A stretch of DNA of 34,407 nt from positions 1 to 34,407 of the forward strand of contig NZ_AQXX01000076.1 of NCBI RefSeq assembly GCF_000376785.1, read 5' to 3'. The translations under genes and the position numbers were made by a program. Within the stretch, counting starts at the first letter, position 1; each line of letters opens with the position of its first letter. This stretch comes from Hahella ganghwensis DSM 17046 (GTDB taxonomy: Bacteria > Pseudomonadota > Gammaproteobacteria > Pseudomonadales > Oleiphilaceae). This document shows, piece by piece, positions 16,562-25,779 of this stretch. The notes beneath the pieces were generated by a model. It had not been told where the DNA came from. It worked only from the letters and a program-made list of their open reading frames with translations, and ran no database searches.

Positions 16562-17785
16562 ATGATTGAATTGGCTGGTAGCCGGTTACATAGCAGCTTC
16601 GTTTTGTCGAGCTCTAGCTTCATACTTACCCTGCTGTATCTTTGTTTCCTAGTAGACTGTGTGAACTCTGTACTGATCAAGTATACCGGCGAGTATAACT
16701 GGTACTCTCAAATGATAAGAGGGTTGGCTGAGGTTTTGTTTATTAGCTTCCTATTTCGAGCTAAATGTTATCAGCCAGTTTTAATTTTGGTGTTTTTTTT
16801 GTTTTCTAACCTCATGGGAATGCTGCTGTTATATGGTACTTCAGAAAAAATAGAGCTTGATGAATTTTATCAAAACTTTGTTATAGTAAATAAAATGCTT
16901 TATTTTTTTGTGGTTTACTTCGTGATAAGTGTTTATTTTAGAGAAAACTTTAAAATAGAAAAACTATTTTACTTCTTTGAGTTTTGTTTTCTTGTATACG
17001 TGGCGTCAATATTCATCGGTTTTATATTCCAAATTGACATCTTTCGTTCTTATGCAGTGGGTGCACGTTTCGGTTTTAAGGGAGTTATTGTTACAACTAA
17101 TGAGGCAGTAGGCTTACTTTTGATTGGGTTTTTTTATTTCTATATGAAGTATTTAACCTATTATAGGAAGTATGATATTGCTGTCATATATTCAATATTT
17201 TTTTGTTCCATAATTGTTGGGTCTAAGGCTAGTGTTTTCTTCTCTATATTATCGCTGGTGCTACTTATAGGCCCACAGCTTAAAAGTAAGAGATTTTTTC
17301 TAACCTTCTTTGTTTTTATTGCTGGGTTTGTAGTTATCTCACTGGAATACCTTGTAGATAAATTTGAAGTTACTATGAATTACTTTTACTACTTTTATAA
17401 TAGAGGAGATGCTATCGTTAGTATTCTTTTAACAGGCAGGGATTGGAGGTTAGCTACTCTTATTGAAGAACTGTTTATAGTTGGTGATTATCCTATTTAT
17501 AATTATATTTTTGGCGGTTTTAATTTTGTTAGGCTAGGAACAGAGATGGATGTATTCGATATATTGACGGCTTTTGGTTTTATGGGAGTTGTTTATTATT
17601 ATTTGTATATATCGTATTTTTTTAGATTGTCGAAATGTACTCGTTACTCTTTGATATTTTTGATCATATTTTTAACTGCCTCTAGCCTTGGCGGACATTT
17701 GATTTATAACGCCGTTATCCCTGCGTACTTGGTTATATTATGTTTGCGATTTAGAAGCTATGCAGGAATAAGGAGTCAGTTATAA
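16562..17785 (+). CDS. wzy: Wzy-like polysaccharide polymerase
   Basis: A 407-residue integral membrane protein with about 10-12 hydrophobic helices and a larger loop in the second half (about residues 275-325, containing the LLTGRDWR segment) that would be periplasmic. This layout, its place among the glycosyltransferases and the presence of wzx and wzz make it the best Wzy candidate. Wzy joins flipped repeat units at the periplasmic face. Wzy proteins share little sequence, so the call rests on topology and context; an O-antigen ligase is the main alternative. The stop overlaps the next start by one base (TAATG). Confidence 0.75.
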   Translation: MIELAGSRLHSSFVLSSSSFILTLLYLCFLVDCVNSVLIKYTGEYNWYSQMIRGLAEVLFISFLFRAKCYQPVLILVFFLFSNLMGMLLLYGTSEKIELDEFYQNFVIVNKMLYFFVVYFVISVYFRENFKIEKLFYFFEFCFLVYVASIFIGFIFQIDIFRSYAVGARFGFKGVIVTTNEAVGLLLIGFFYFYMKYLTYYRKYDIAVIYSIFFCSIIVGSKASVFFSILSLVLLIGPQLKSKRFFLTFFVFIAGFVVISLEYLVDKFEVTMNYFYYFYNRGDAIVSILLTGRDWRLATLIEELFIVGDYPIYNYIFGGFNFVRLGTEMDVFDILTAFGFMGVVYYYLYISYFFRLSKCTRYSLIFLIIFLTASSLGGHLIYNAVIPAYLVILCLRFRSYAGIRSQL

Positions 17786-18774
17786 TGTTGCTTATATTGG
17801 GTCCATATCCTCCGCCCTATGGGGGTGTATCTAACCATATTTCTAGGATACTGCCTTACCTGAAATCTAGAGGAATAGAACATTCTGTCTATAATCAATA
17901 CAGTGTTGGAGATTCCTCGAAAAACGTGTATCCGATAAAAAATAAATATATATGGTGGATAAAATTTTTAATTCGGCCTCAAAATAATCTGGTTCACTTT
18001 CATCAGTTTTCATGGCTTCATTTTCAGTATTTTCTACTTTATTCACTTTTTAATAGTAATAGATTTTTGCTTACAATTCATAATGAAAGGTTACTTACCG
18101 GAGCTCCTATTCTTCGAGCTATTTCCATTTTTTGTTTGAAGTTTACTAAATGTTTAAATGTAATTGTTGTGTCGGAATCAGTTTATAAAAAACTTAAACT
18201 TTATGGTATTGAAGGTTTGGTGCATCTGCCAGCCTATGTTCCCCCTATTACCAAGTCAATTCGTAATAAAATAAAGCGAAAGTATACTGTTTTCTTCAAT
18301 ATATGGAAAGTAGATTCAAGGAAATCAGTTACAGTATATGGTATAGATTTGTTGATAGAGATTGCATCGCTTTACCCAGATATACAGTTTGAATGTTTTG
18401 TTTCATCTGAGAAGAATTTAAGATTGCTTTATGACAGCATAAACCAAAGAAAAGTAAAAAATATTGAGGTTGTAGTTGGTGAGAACTTGGTATCTCATTT
18501 TTCTAGAGCAGATTTGTTTTTACGGTTGAACAGAGATGATGCATATGGTGTTTCAATACAAGAGGCCCTAGATTGTGGCGTACCTGCTATTGCTTCAGAT
18601 GTTTGTCTAAGGCCTCGTGGTGCGTTGTTGTTTGAATCAGGAAACCTAAAACAATTAAAAGCGGTCTTTGAACGAGCATTAAGCCTTCCAAGGCATACTC
18701 TTATAAGTGAAAGATTGTCAACAAAATATCATCTTGAATTGATTGATATATATAGACGGAATCTAGGACGTTGA
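17785..18774 (+). CDS. GT4-family glycosyltransferase
   Basis: A 329-residue GT-B enzyme. It opens with LLILGPYPPPYGGVSNHISR, a glycine-rich N-terminal loop common in GT4, and contains DAYGVSIQEALDCGVPAIAS, the C-terminal donor-binding region. The first Glu of the usual EX7E is not obvious; the second (QEAL) is present. It is expected to be a retaining transferase on the cytoplasmic side. Start ATG at 17785 overlaps the polymerase stop. Composition is still AT-rich; the following gene is noticeably less so. Confidence 0.85.
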   Translation: MLLILGPYPPPYGGVSNHISRILPYLKSRGIEHSVYNQYSVGDSSKNVYPIKNKYIWWIKFLIRPQNNLVHFHQFSWLHFQYFLLYSLFNSNRFLLTIHNERLLTGAPILRAISIFCLKFTKCLNVIVVSESVYKKLKLYGIEGLVHLPAYVPPITKSIRNKIKRKYTVFFNIWKVDSRKSVTVYGIDLLIEIASLYPDIQFECFVSSEKNLRLLYDSINQRKVKNIEVVVGENLVSHFSRADLFLRLNRDDAYGVSIQEALDCGVPAIASDVCLRPRGALLFESGNLKQLKAVFERALSLPRHTLISERLSTKYHLELIDIYRRNLGR

Positions 18775-18776
18775 GA

Positions 18777-20951
18777 ATGAAACAAGTTGCCCAGGTGTTT
18801 AAAGCAGGTAGTATTAACATATACGATGTACCCGTACCTACTTTGACTGATAAATTCGTATTAGTCAGGAACGCTAATTCTGTAATTAGTGCTGGTACGG
18901 AAAAAACGAAAGTAGATATGGGCAAAAAAAGTTTGCTGCAAAAAGCGAAAGCTCGACCGGATCTCGTCAGGCAGGTAATTAAGAAGTTACAGACTGAAGG
19001 GCTGGGAAAAACGCTACAGACAGTGAATAGTCGGCTCAATTCACCTAGTCCATTGGGGTATAGTTCCGCCGGCGAAGTGGTTGCTGTAGGAGGGTTGGTA
19101 AAAGGGCTGCGTCCTGGTGATAGAGTAGCTTGTGGTGGCGCAGGTTATGCAAATCACGCCGAATTTGTGGCAGTACCAAAAAACTTGATTGCAAAAGTGC
19201 CGGATAACGTTATCTACGAGGAAGCAGCCTTTACAACATTGGGAGCCATTGCGCTGCAGGGTGTGAGATTAGCCGAGCCCAGGTTGGGGGAAACATTTTT
19301 AGTGATTGGCTTGGGGTTGCTCGGACAAATAGCCGTTCAATTGCTTCGAGCCAATGGGTGCAAGGTAATTGGTACAGATTTGGATCCTTCCTTGGTCAGT
19401 TTAGCCGAAAAATACGGTGCCGTAGGTGTTCATCCTGGAGGGGATGCTGTTGCGACGTGCCACGAATTAACTGGGAGCTACGGTGTAGACGGGGTTTTAA
19501 TTTGTGCCGGAACCTCAAGCAATCAACCTGTTGAATTGAGTGGGCAAATCACTCGAGAAAAAGGTCGAGTAGTTGTGATTGGGGCTGTGCGTATGGACAT
19601 ACCGCGTGAGGAATACTTTAAAAAGGAAATTAGTGTTGTTATTTCACGCTCATATGGTCCTGGCCGTTACGACCCAGAATATGAAGAGGGTGGCGAGGAT
19701 TATCCCTATGGGTATGTGCGATTCACTGAACAGCGGAACATGGAGACATTTCTTAGTCTCGTCTCTCAGGGAAGTCTGGATATCTCAGGGCTGATTACTC
19801 ATCGTTTTAAGTTTGAAAATGCTAATGATGCCTATGAGCTGATAGAAGGAGATAAGAAGGAACCGTATCTCGGAATAGTATTGCAATATGGTTCAATATC
19901 CCCAAGCCCAGTTTCTGAGCACAGAATTACTATCAATCCCGAGCCTATTGTTAGTGGTTCTTTAGGTATTTCATTTTTCGGTGCTGGTAATTATGCGACC
20001 TCTAGTCTCCTACCGCCATTGCGTGGAATGGAAGGGGTGGAATTTACGGGGCTGGCGACAGCTAGTGGTAGAACAGCGCAAGCGGTTGCAAAACAATTCG
20101 GTTTCCGCTTTTGTTCCAATGAGTTGAACGAATTGTTCACTGAAGAAACTGATATGTTGATGGTAACTAGTCGTCATGATACCCATGCAAAATTGGTGGT
20201 GAAAGCTTTAGAAGCTGGCAAACATGTTTATGTTGAAAAGCCTCTGGCGATGTCAGTCAAAGAGTTGGCGGCCATACATTATGCGTACACTAAGCGGGGA
20301 GACCGTCAGATAATGGTTGGGTTTAATCGGCGGTTTTCTGCTTTGACGACTGCTGCGATAGAGCATTTTGCCGAAGTGCACAGTCCCAAGATCGTAAGTA
20401 TTCGAATTAATGCAGGGGTTATCCCACAGGATCATTGGATACAAGATCCAAAAGTCGGTGGAGGACGCTGGATTGGGGAGGGATGTCACTTTGTGGATCT
20501 AGCCTCGGCTCTGATTGGCAAGGAGCCTGTCTCTATTTATGCCATAGGAATGTGCAAACCCTCTAAATCAACTCTGCTAAATGATAATGTTTCTGTTTCT
20601 GTCGCGTATGAGGATGGCAGTATTGCGAATATTGTGTATGCAGCCGACGGCTCCAAGGCAATGCCTAAAGAACGCATCGAAATGTTTGGTGGTGGTCGGT
20701 CAGCAGTTATCGATGATTTCCGCGTCTTGACCCTTTATGAGAGCGCCACCACCAGCAAGCGAAAGAAACTTGTTTCACAGGATAAAGGACAGAAATCCAT
20801 GCTAGCTCTATGGGTGAAAGCAGTGAAGGATGGAGACGCCTGTCTTGCTTATAGGTCCTTGATGGCCAATAGTCTTGCAACAATACTTGCGGTGGAATCA
20901 ATGACAATTAATCAACCGCTTCGCGTTGATTTATCTCTCCTGGAGGCTTGA
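18777..20951 (+). CDS. Fused MDR / Gfo-Idh-MocA bi-domain oxidoreductase
   Basis: A protein of about 724 residues joining two oxidoreductases. Residues 1-370 are a medium-chain dehydrogenase (GYSSAGEVVAVGG, then Rossmann motif IGLGLLGQIAVQ near 178). Residues 395-720 are a Gfo/Idh/MocA domain (FFGAGNYATSSL near 401, EKPLAMS near 487). The catalytic zinc Cys and GHE motif of alcohol dehydrogenases are replaced (SAGTEK, GYSSAG), so the first domain is probably zinc-independent. Such fusions occur in polysaccharide loci and presumably oxidise or reduce a sugar or sugar nucleotide; the reaction is not known to me. ATG 18777 has AGGA at good spacing. The following gene starts on its last base. Confidence 0.85.
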   Translation: MKQVAQVFKAGSINIYDVPVPTLTDKFVLVRNANSVISAGTEKTKVDMGKKSLLQKAKARPDLVRQVIKKLQTEGLGKTLQTVNSRLNSPSPLGYSSAGEVVAVGGLVKGLRPGDRVACGGAGYANHAEFVAVPKNLIAKVPDNVIYEEAAFTTLGAIALQGVRLAEPRLGETFLVIGLGLLGQIAVQLLRANGCKVIGTDLDPSLVSLAEKYGAVGVHPGGDAVATCHELTGSYGVDGVLICAGTSSNQPVELSGQITREKGRVVVIGAVRMDIPREEYFKKEISVVISRSYGPGRYDPEYEEGGEDYPYGYVRFTEQRNMETFLSLVSQGSLDISGLITHRFKFENANDAYELIEGDKKEPYLGIVLQYGSISPSPVSEHRITINPEPIVSGSLGISFFGAGNYATSSLLPPLRGMEGVEFTGLATASGRTAQAVAKQFGFRFCSNELNELFTEETDMLMVTSRHDTHAKLVVKALEAGKHVYVEKPLAMSVKELAAIHYAYTKRGDRQIMVGFNRRFSALTTAAIEHFAEVHSPKIVSIRINAGVIPQDHWIQDPKVGGGRWIGEGCHFVDLASALIGKEPVSIYAIGMCKPSKSTLLNDNVSVSVAYEDGSIANIVYAADGSKAMPKERIEMFGGGRSAVIDDFRVLTLYESATTSKRKKLVSQDKGQKSMLALWVKAVKDGDACLAYRSLMANSLATILAVESMTINQPLRVDLSLLEA

Positions 20952-22165
20952 TGCCGCACTTTAATAATAAAAATAAATTCTTTGCAGATCACTTATCGAC
21001 TATTCGGGGAAAGGTTCTGGATAACGCTCGTGCTAGCCGTTTTGCAGGTTTTGATCCTTTCGACGGACTAAATAGTGTTTTATTTAAGCGTACACCTTTG
21101 TATAAATCTAGTATCTGCCGTTTAGCCTGGCTTCAACTACATAAGAGATTGCCTGTAAATCTTCGACCCATCGTCGGTGTCCCTAAAAAACGAAACCCAA
21201 AAGGGGTTGCCCTTTTTATTTTGGGGCTTTTGGAGGATTTCGAGCGTACTCAGGATCAGAGATATCTTAATGAAGCTGAGGCGCTCGGTGAATGGTTGTT
21301 GACCCAAAGATGTGATCGAGATACTTGGAGCTATAGTTGTTGGGGATATCATTTCGATTGGGAGGCACGCGCTTTTTTCGTTCCAGTTGGGAAGCCTAAT
21401 ATTATAACGACCTGCTATGTGGCAAGGGCCTTAATAGAGCTTGAGGACGCTACCGGGTTTCTAAAATATGGAGAGGTTGCAGAAGACGCTGCTTTTTTTA
21501 TCAGTAAAAGACTATTTACCAAAGAGGATGGGCGCTGTTTCTATGCTTATATCCCAGGTGAAAGAGCGTTCGTGCATAACGCTAGTCTTTGGGGGGCTGC
21601 TTTGGTGTCAAAAATGGCAGCTCAGACAGATAATCAAGTATTACTAAATCAAGCGTTAGAAGTGGCGAGACAGTCGATTGACGAGCAGCGCGAAAATGGT
21701 GCTTGGGTTTATGGGAGCATGCCCCATCATCAATTCATAGATGGATTTCATACAGGCTATAACCTTGAAGCTCTTCTTTTGATTCAAGAGGTTATGGGCA
21801 CTAATGAATTTGAAACCGCAATCTCAAAAGGATTCCACTATTATAAATCTACTTTTTTTTTGGAAACTGGTGCGCCTAAGTACTATAACAATAAAGTGTA
21901 CCCTTTAGATATGCACTCCGTCGCTCAGGCAATTTTTACGTTGTTAAAAGTTGGCCATTCGTCTGACGATCTGAAATTGGTGGAAAACGTGATGCAATGG
22001 GCGGTAAATCATATGTATATACCTACTGAGGGTAGATTCAGATATCAAAAGCATCGCTGGTTTAACAATAACGTAAATTATGCACGGTGGACTCAGGCGT
22101 GGAGTTACTACGCTATTGCGTTTTACCTGAACGTTTTGAGCAAGCGAGAGTTTAGTCAAAAATAA
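20951..22165 (+). CDS. Alpha/alpha-barrel-like protein of unknown function, paired with the oxidoreductase
   Basis: A soluble protein of about 404 residues with no signal peptide. It has repeated helical hairpins with aromatic/His-rich turns (WSYSCWGYHFDWEARAFF, MPHHQFIDGFHTGYNLEALL, YPLDMHSVAQAIF), the look of an (alpha/alpha)6 barrel as in glycoside hydrolase, lyase or epimerase-like proteins. No catalytic residues can be assigned with confidence. TGGAGG five bases before ATG 20951 decides the start. That start overlaps the stop of the bi-domain oxidoreductase, so the two probably act together on the same sugar. Similar proteins are often left as hypothetical in databases; I give no specific activity. 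Confidence 0.65.
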   Translation: MPHFNNKNKFFADHLSTIRGKVLDNARASRFAGFDPFDGLNSVLFKRTPLYKSSICRLAWLQLHKRLPVNLRPIVGVPKKRNPKGVALFILGLLEDFERTQDQRYLNEAEALGEWLLTQRCDRDTWSYSCWGYHFDWEARAFFVPVGKPNIITTCYVARALIELEDATGFLKYGEVAEDAAFFISKRLFTKEDGRCFYAYIPGERAFVHNASLWGAALVSKMAAQTDNQVLLNQALEVARQSIDEQRENGAWVYGSMPHHQFIDGFHTGYNLEALLLIQEVMGTNEFETAISKGFHYYKSTFFLETGAPKYYNNKVYPLDMHSVAQAIFTLLKVGHSSDDLKLVENVMQWAVNHMYIPTEGRFRYQKHRWFNNNVNYARWTQAWSYYAIAFYLNVLSKREFSQK

Positions 22166-22186
22166 CACTCCTTAACAAGTGTTATT
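22161..22186 (+). terminator. Hairpin over the stop codon of the barrel gene
   Basis: AATAACACT (22161-22169) pairs perfectly with AGTGTTATT (22178-22186) across an 8-nt loop. It includes the TAA stop. There is no following U tract, so it may be a weak terminator or an RNA-stability element rather than a full intrinsic terminator. Confidence 0.4.
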
Positions 22187-22243
22187 AGGTAAACTCACTA
22201 TCGCTGTTCCTAAGTGTTTTTGGGCTATAGATGGGAGAGAGTT

Positions 22244-23011
22244 ATGGGTGTATATGAGCAAAGGACTTTGGATGTGGAGCTGCCCAGCATAAGTCCCTTC
22301 GGGACAACTATGCACCCAATAACACTTCAGCAAACGATAGATTTGATTGAACAACGTATTCATGCCAATCGTTTCACGCAGCATGTTGTTGTAAATGTGG
22401 CCAAGCTGGTCAATATGGCTAAAGATGACCAGTTACGAAAATCGATAGAATGCTGTGATATCGTAAATATAGATGGCATGGGAGTGGTGTGGGGTGCTCG
22501 TTTACTCGGGTATGATGTTCCTGAACGGGTAGCTGGAATTGATCTTTTCATATTCTTAGTTGAAATGGCGGCAGAAAGAAGTATTCCTATTTATCTTCTA
22601 GGAGCTAAGCAGGCTGTTGTTGAAGAAGTCGCATTAGCGTTGCAGCGGCAGTATGCTAAATTAAAAGTTGCAGGTTTTCATCATGGCTACTTTGGGGAAG
22701 ATGAAGAAGAGGTTGTGAGCAATATTCGTAATTCTGGAGCAAAGATGCTTTTTGTTGCGATTTCCTCGCCTAAGAAAGAGATTTTTATTAATAAGTGGAA
22801 GGTCTCTTTAGGGGTTGATTTCGTAATGGGGGTAGGAGGGTCGTTTGATGTTATTGCAGGAAAGGTAAAAAGAGCCCCTCTCTGGATGCAGCGCAGTGGA
22901 TTGGAATGGTTCTATAGAATGCTTCAAGAACCAAGAAGAATGACTAGGAGGTATTTAAAAACAAATATGGCATTCATAATAATGCTAATTAAAGAAAAGA
23001 TCTGGAAGTAG
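22244..23011 (+). CDS. WecG/TagA/CpsF-family (GT26) glycosyltransferase
   Basis: A protein of about 255 residues with the complete family signature: NIDGMGVVWGARLLG with the catalytic-region Asp, ERVAGIDLF, AISSPKKEIFINKW, GVGGSFDVIAGKVKRAP and the C-terminal GLEWFYRMLQEPRRMTRRYL that docks on the membrane. GT26 enzymes add the second sugar to undecaprenyl-pyrophosphate-linked sugars; WecG transfers ManNAcA. Because wecB and wecC follow, UDP-ManNAcA is a plausible donor. An open frame extends up to a GTG at 22214, but the ATG at 22244 with GGGAGAGA before it is the better start. Confidence 0.92.
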   Translation: MGVYEQRTLDVELPSISPFGTTMHPITLQQTIDLIEQRIHANRFTQHVVVNVAKLVNMAKDDQLRKSIECCDIVNIDGMGVVWGARLLGYDVPERVAGIDLFIFLVEMAAERSIPIYLLGAKQAVVEEVALALQRQYAKLKVAGFHHGYFGEDEEEVVSNIRNSGAKMLFVAISSPKKEIFINKWKVSLGVDFVMGVGGSFDVIAGKVKRAPLWMQRSGLEWFYRMLQEPRRMTRRYLKTNMAFIIMLIKEKIWK

Positions 23012-23030
23012 AATACATAAAAATCTCATA

Positions 23031-23084
23031 AAGTCCTATATCAAGGAAGTTCAAAGAAGTAAGAATAATAATGCTATAGGACTT
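23031..23084. repeat. 10-bp perfect inverted repeat upstream of the initiating transferase
   Basis: AAGTCCTATA (23031-23040) and TATAGGACTT (23075-23084) are perfect inverted copies 34 bp apart in a 94-bp gap. They end 21 bp before the start codon at 23106. They could form an RNA stem or a two-half-site operator. No U tract follows, so it is not a terminator. Confidence 0.4.
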
Positions 23085-23105
23085 AGCGGAACAAGGGGAG
23101 AGATA

Positions 23106-24512
23106 ATGTACAACACTGGATTGGTTCGTCCATACCACTCATTGATCACGTTATTTCAGCATTTTGCAGACGTATTCATTATTCTGCTTTCTCTCTGGCT
23201 GGGTTGTAAGGGAATGGGAGTTACATTCGATACTCAGTACAGCCAACTGGGGCTATTGGCTTCTCTATTATACTTTCTATTTGCTACTCATCAGGATATT
23301 TATGAATCATGGAGGGGGCAGTCTATTCGTGATGAGATCCTGCTGGTTGGACGGGTATGGTTCGAGGTTCTGCTAGTTCTTCTAGCAGTGGGATTTGCAC
23401 TTAAAAGCACGGAGTATTTTTCGCGTAAAGCATTGGCCTTTTGGGCGACTCTCTCACCTTTACTCCTAATAGGATTACGAGCAAGTGTTCGCGGAGTACT
23501 AAGAAAAATGCGATCTGTGGGCAGGAACTCGCGGAGTATCGTTATTGCAGGAGCAGGGGTCCTGGGTCTAGAGCTGGCAAAACTGATTGGTGAGTCCCCA
23601 TGGATGGGAATGAATATCAAGGGCTTTTACGATGATAAACTGGATTTAGGAACCAAACCTATTCATAACTTGGATCTTGAGGTAATCGGGCCGCTAAAAC
23701 AGCTACCTGTAGATATACATCACTATAGATATGACGAAGTATTTATTGCTCTCCCCATGCAGGCTGAGAATAGTGTAAAGGAGCTTGTATCTAAATTGGC
23801 GGATTCTACTATTCAAGTGCAGTATGTTCCCGATATTTTTACCTTTAACCTAATTAACTCTCGAATCAGGCACATTGGCGGCTTTCCTATTATCAGTGTG
23901 TATGATTCACCTTTGGACACCGTGGGGAGAATTATAAAAAGGGGGGAGGATATATTCATAGGAGGGCTGATATTGGCACTAATTTTTATACCAATGCTCA
24001 TTATTGCTTTCCTTATTAAGTGTACATCCAGAGGGCCTGTATTTTTTAAGCAGAGACGGTATGGGCTAAACGGGGAGGAAATCTGGGTTTGGAAATTCCG
24101 TACTATGAGCGTTTGCGAAGATGGGTATGTAATTCATCAGGTTAAAAAAGATGATTGCCGTATTACCAGGCTTGGCTCAGTACTAAGGAAATGCAGCTTA
24201 GATGAATTGCCACAGTTTATTAACGTCATAAAGGGAAGCATGTCAATCGTCGGTCCTCGGCCACATGCTGTTGCTCACAATGAGCTTTATCGAAAGGAAA
24301 TTGAAGGTTATATGCAGCGCCACATGATTAAACCTGGAATTACTGGTTGGGCGCAAATAAACGGTTGGCGTGGAGAAACTGACACTCTGGATAAAATGAC
24401 AAAGCGTGTTGAACATGACATGCACTATATTCGAAACTGGTCAATCTGGCTTGATATCAAGATTATACTTCTCACACTTATTAAAGGTTTCATAAATAGA
24501 AATGCGTACTAA
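23106..24512 (+). CDS. WcaJ/WbaP-type initiating phosphosugar transferase
   Basis: A 468-residue polyisoprenyl-phosphate hexose-1-phosphate transferase. Four N-terminal membrane helices (about 10-125) are followed by a Rossmann-like region (IVIAGAGVLGLELAKLIG), a re-entrant helix (about 279-302) and the catalytic domain with KFRTMS, DELPQFINVIKGSMSIVGPR and PGITGWAQINGWRGETDT. These are the family hallmarks. It starts each repeat unit by moving a sugar-1-phosphate, typically glucose or galactose, onto undecaprenyl phosphate at the inner membrane. GGGGAGAGATA before the ATG gives a strong ribosome site. Substrate cannot be decided from sequence alone. Confidence 0.93.
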   Translation: MYNTGLVRPYHSLITLFQHFADVFIILLSLWLGCKGMGVTFDTQYSQLGLLASLLYFLFATHQDIYESWRGQSIRDEILLVGRVWFEVLLVLLAVGFALKSTEYFSRKALAFWATLSPLLLIGLRASVRGVLRKMRSVGRNSRSIVIAGAGVLGLELAKLIGESPWMGMNIKGFYDDKLDLGTKPIHNLDLEVIGPLKQLPVDIHHYRYDEVFIALPMQAENSVKELVSKLADSTIQVQYVPDIFTFNLINSRIRHIGGFPIISVYDSPLDTVGRIIKRGEDIFIGGLILALIFIPMLIIAFLIKCTSRGPVFFKQRRYGLNGEEIWVWKFRTMSVCEDGYVIHQVKKDDCRITRLGSVLRKCSLDELPQFINVIKGSMSIVGPRPHAVAHNELYRKEIEGYMQRHMIKPGITGWAQINGWRGETDTLDKMTKRVEHDMHYIRNWSIWLDIKIILLTLIKGFINRNAY

Positions 24513-24575
24513 TTAAGTAAGGAAATGTGGCTTTTTAATCAGAGCCAGTAAAGGGCGTTGTTAACTCTTTCGCTA

Positions 24576-24605
24576 AATATTAAATCATGAGGTGATTTTA
24601 ATATT
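24576..24605 (+). promoter_or_regulatory. Hairpin with the wecB ribosome site in its loop
   Basis: AATATTAAATCA (24576-24587) and TGATTTTAATATT (24593-24605) are inverted copies differing by one extra base. The 5-nt loop TGAGG contains the Shine-Dalgarno bases, and the 3' arm directly abuts the ATG at 24606. This geometry could expose the ribosome site while holding the start in structure. It may tune wecB translation (inference). Confidence 0.45.
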
Positions 24606-25757
24606 ATGAGAATTTTAACAGTATTTGGGACACGCCCTGAGGCTATCAAAATGGCCCCAGTGGTTCGAATGTTAGAAAATGATGCTCGTATTGAAAGCGG
24701 AGTATGTGTTACCGCCCAGCACAGGGATATGCTAGATCGTGTACTGGATTTATTTGGTATTCGACCAGATTTCGATCTAAACCTTATGAAACCGGGACAA
24801 AGTCTAACCGATTTAACCTCTGCCGTATTGAGCGGTCTAGATCCAGTGTTAGCCAAGTTTGAGCCGGATTGCGTACTGGTTCATGGAGATACCACTACCA
24901 CATTAGCAGCATCTTTGGCAGCTTTTTATCGGCAGATTAAAGTTGGGCATATAGAAGCTGGTTTGAGAACTAACAATATTTATTCTCCTTGGCCTGAAGA
25001 AGCTAATCGAAAAATAACTGGAGCCTTAGCGAGTTTTCATTTTGCGCCGACGGAGATTTCGAAGCAAAACTTGATTCGAGAAAATGTTCCGGAGTCCAGA
25101 ATTATTGTTACTGGGAATACGGTAATTGATGCTCTGCTAGAGATAAAGAATAAACTATTGGGGGATGATGCGCTAAATAACTTGTTGGAGGAACAATTTC
25201 CATTTCTGCGAACAAGAGAAAAAATTATCTTGGTAACAGGACATAGGCGAGAAAGTTTTGGTAACGGGTTTGAAAGGATTTGTAATGCAATAGCTAAGGT
25301 GGCTGAAGACCATCCTGATGTCCAAGTTGTTTATCCGGTGCATCTAAATCCTAACGTTAGAGGACCAGTAAATCGAATATTGTTAAATATAAAGAATGTA
25401 CACTTAGTTGCTCCACTAGATTATTTGACCTTTGTTAATTTAATGGGACGTGCTTATATGATCCTGACGGATTCAGGTGGAATTCAAGAGGAGGCTCCGT
25501 CTTTAGGGAAACCTGTTCTCGTAATGAGAGATGTCTCTGAAAGACCTGAAGCGATTCAGGCTGGTACAGTGAAGTTGGTCGGAACCGACACAGATAAAAT
25601 AGTTGCTGGAGTGCGACTATTGTTGGAAAACGAAAAAGAATACCAAAGGATGAGTTTTGCCCATAATCCATATGGTGATGGTATGGCGAGCCAGCGAATT
25701 GTTTCTGAATTGCTTTCTTCAATCAAAGTCAATGAAACAGAGCTATGCCTTGTCTAA
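24606..25757 (+). CDS. wecB: UDP-N-acetylglucosamine 2-epimerase (non-hydrolysing)
   Basis: A 383-residue GT-B-fold epimerase that interconverts UDP-GlcNAc and UDP-ManNAc. Family marks are the N-terminal [38 protein letters not shown] and [29 protein letters not shown]. Length is normal. The product feeds the dehydrogenase encoded 22 bp downstream. The AGGTGA ribosome site sits next to or in a hairpin. Together with the following gene and the GT26 enzyme upstream it forms the UDP-ManNAcA part of the locus. Confidence 0.95.
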   Translation: MRILTVFGTRPEAIKMAPVVRMLENDARIESGVCVTAQHRDMLDRVLDLFGIRPDFDLNLMKPGQSLTDLTSAVLSGLDPVLAKFEPDCVLVHGDTTTTLAASLAAFYRQIKVGHIEAGLRTNNIYSPWPEEANRKITGALASFHFAPTEISKQNLIRENVPESRIIVTGNTVIDALLEIKNKLLGDDALNNLLEEQFPFLRTREKIILVTGHRRESFGNGFERICNAIAKVAEDHPDVQVVYPVHLNPNVRGPVNRILLNIKNVHLVAPLDYLTFVNLMGRAYMILTDSGGIQEEAPSLGKPVLVMRDVSERPEAIQAGTVKLVGTDTDKIVAGVRLLLENEKEYQRMSFAHNPYGDGMASQRIVSELLSSIKVNETELCLV

Positions 25758-25779
25758 TTATTTGTGGAGTAGCTGATTA

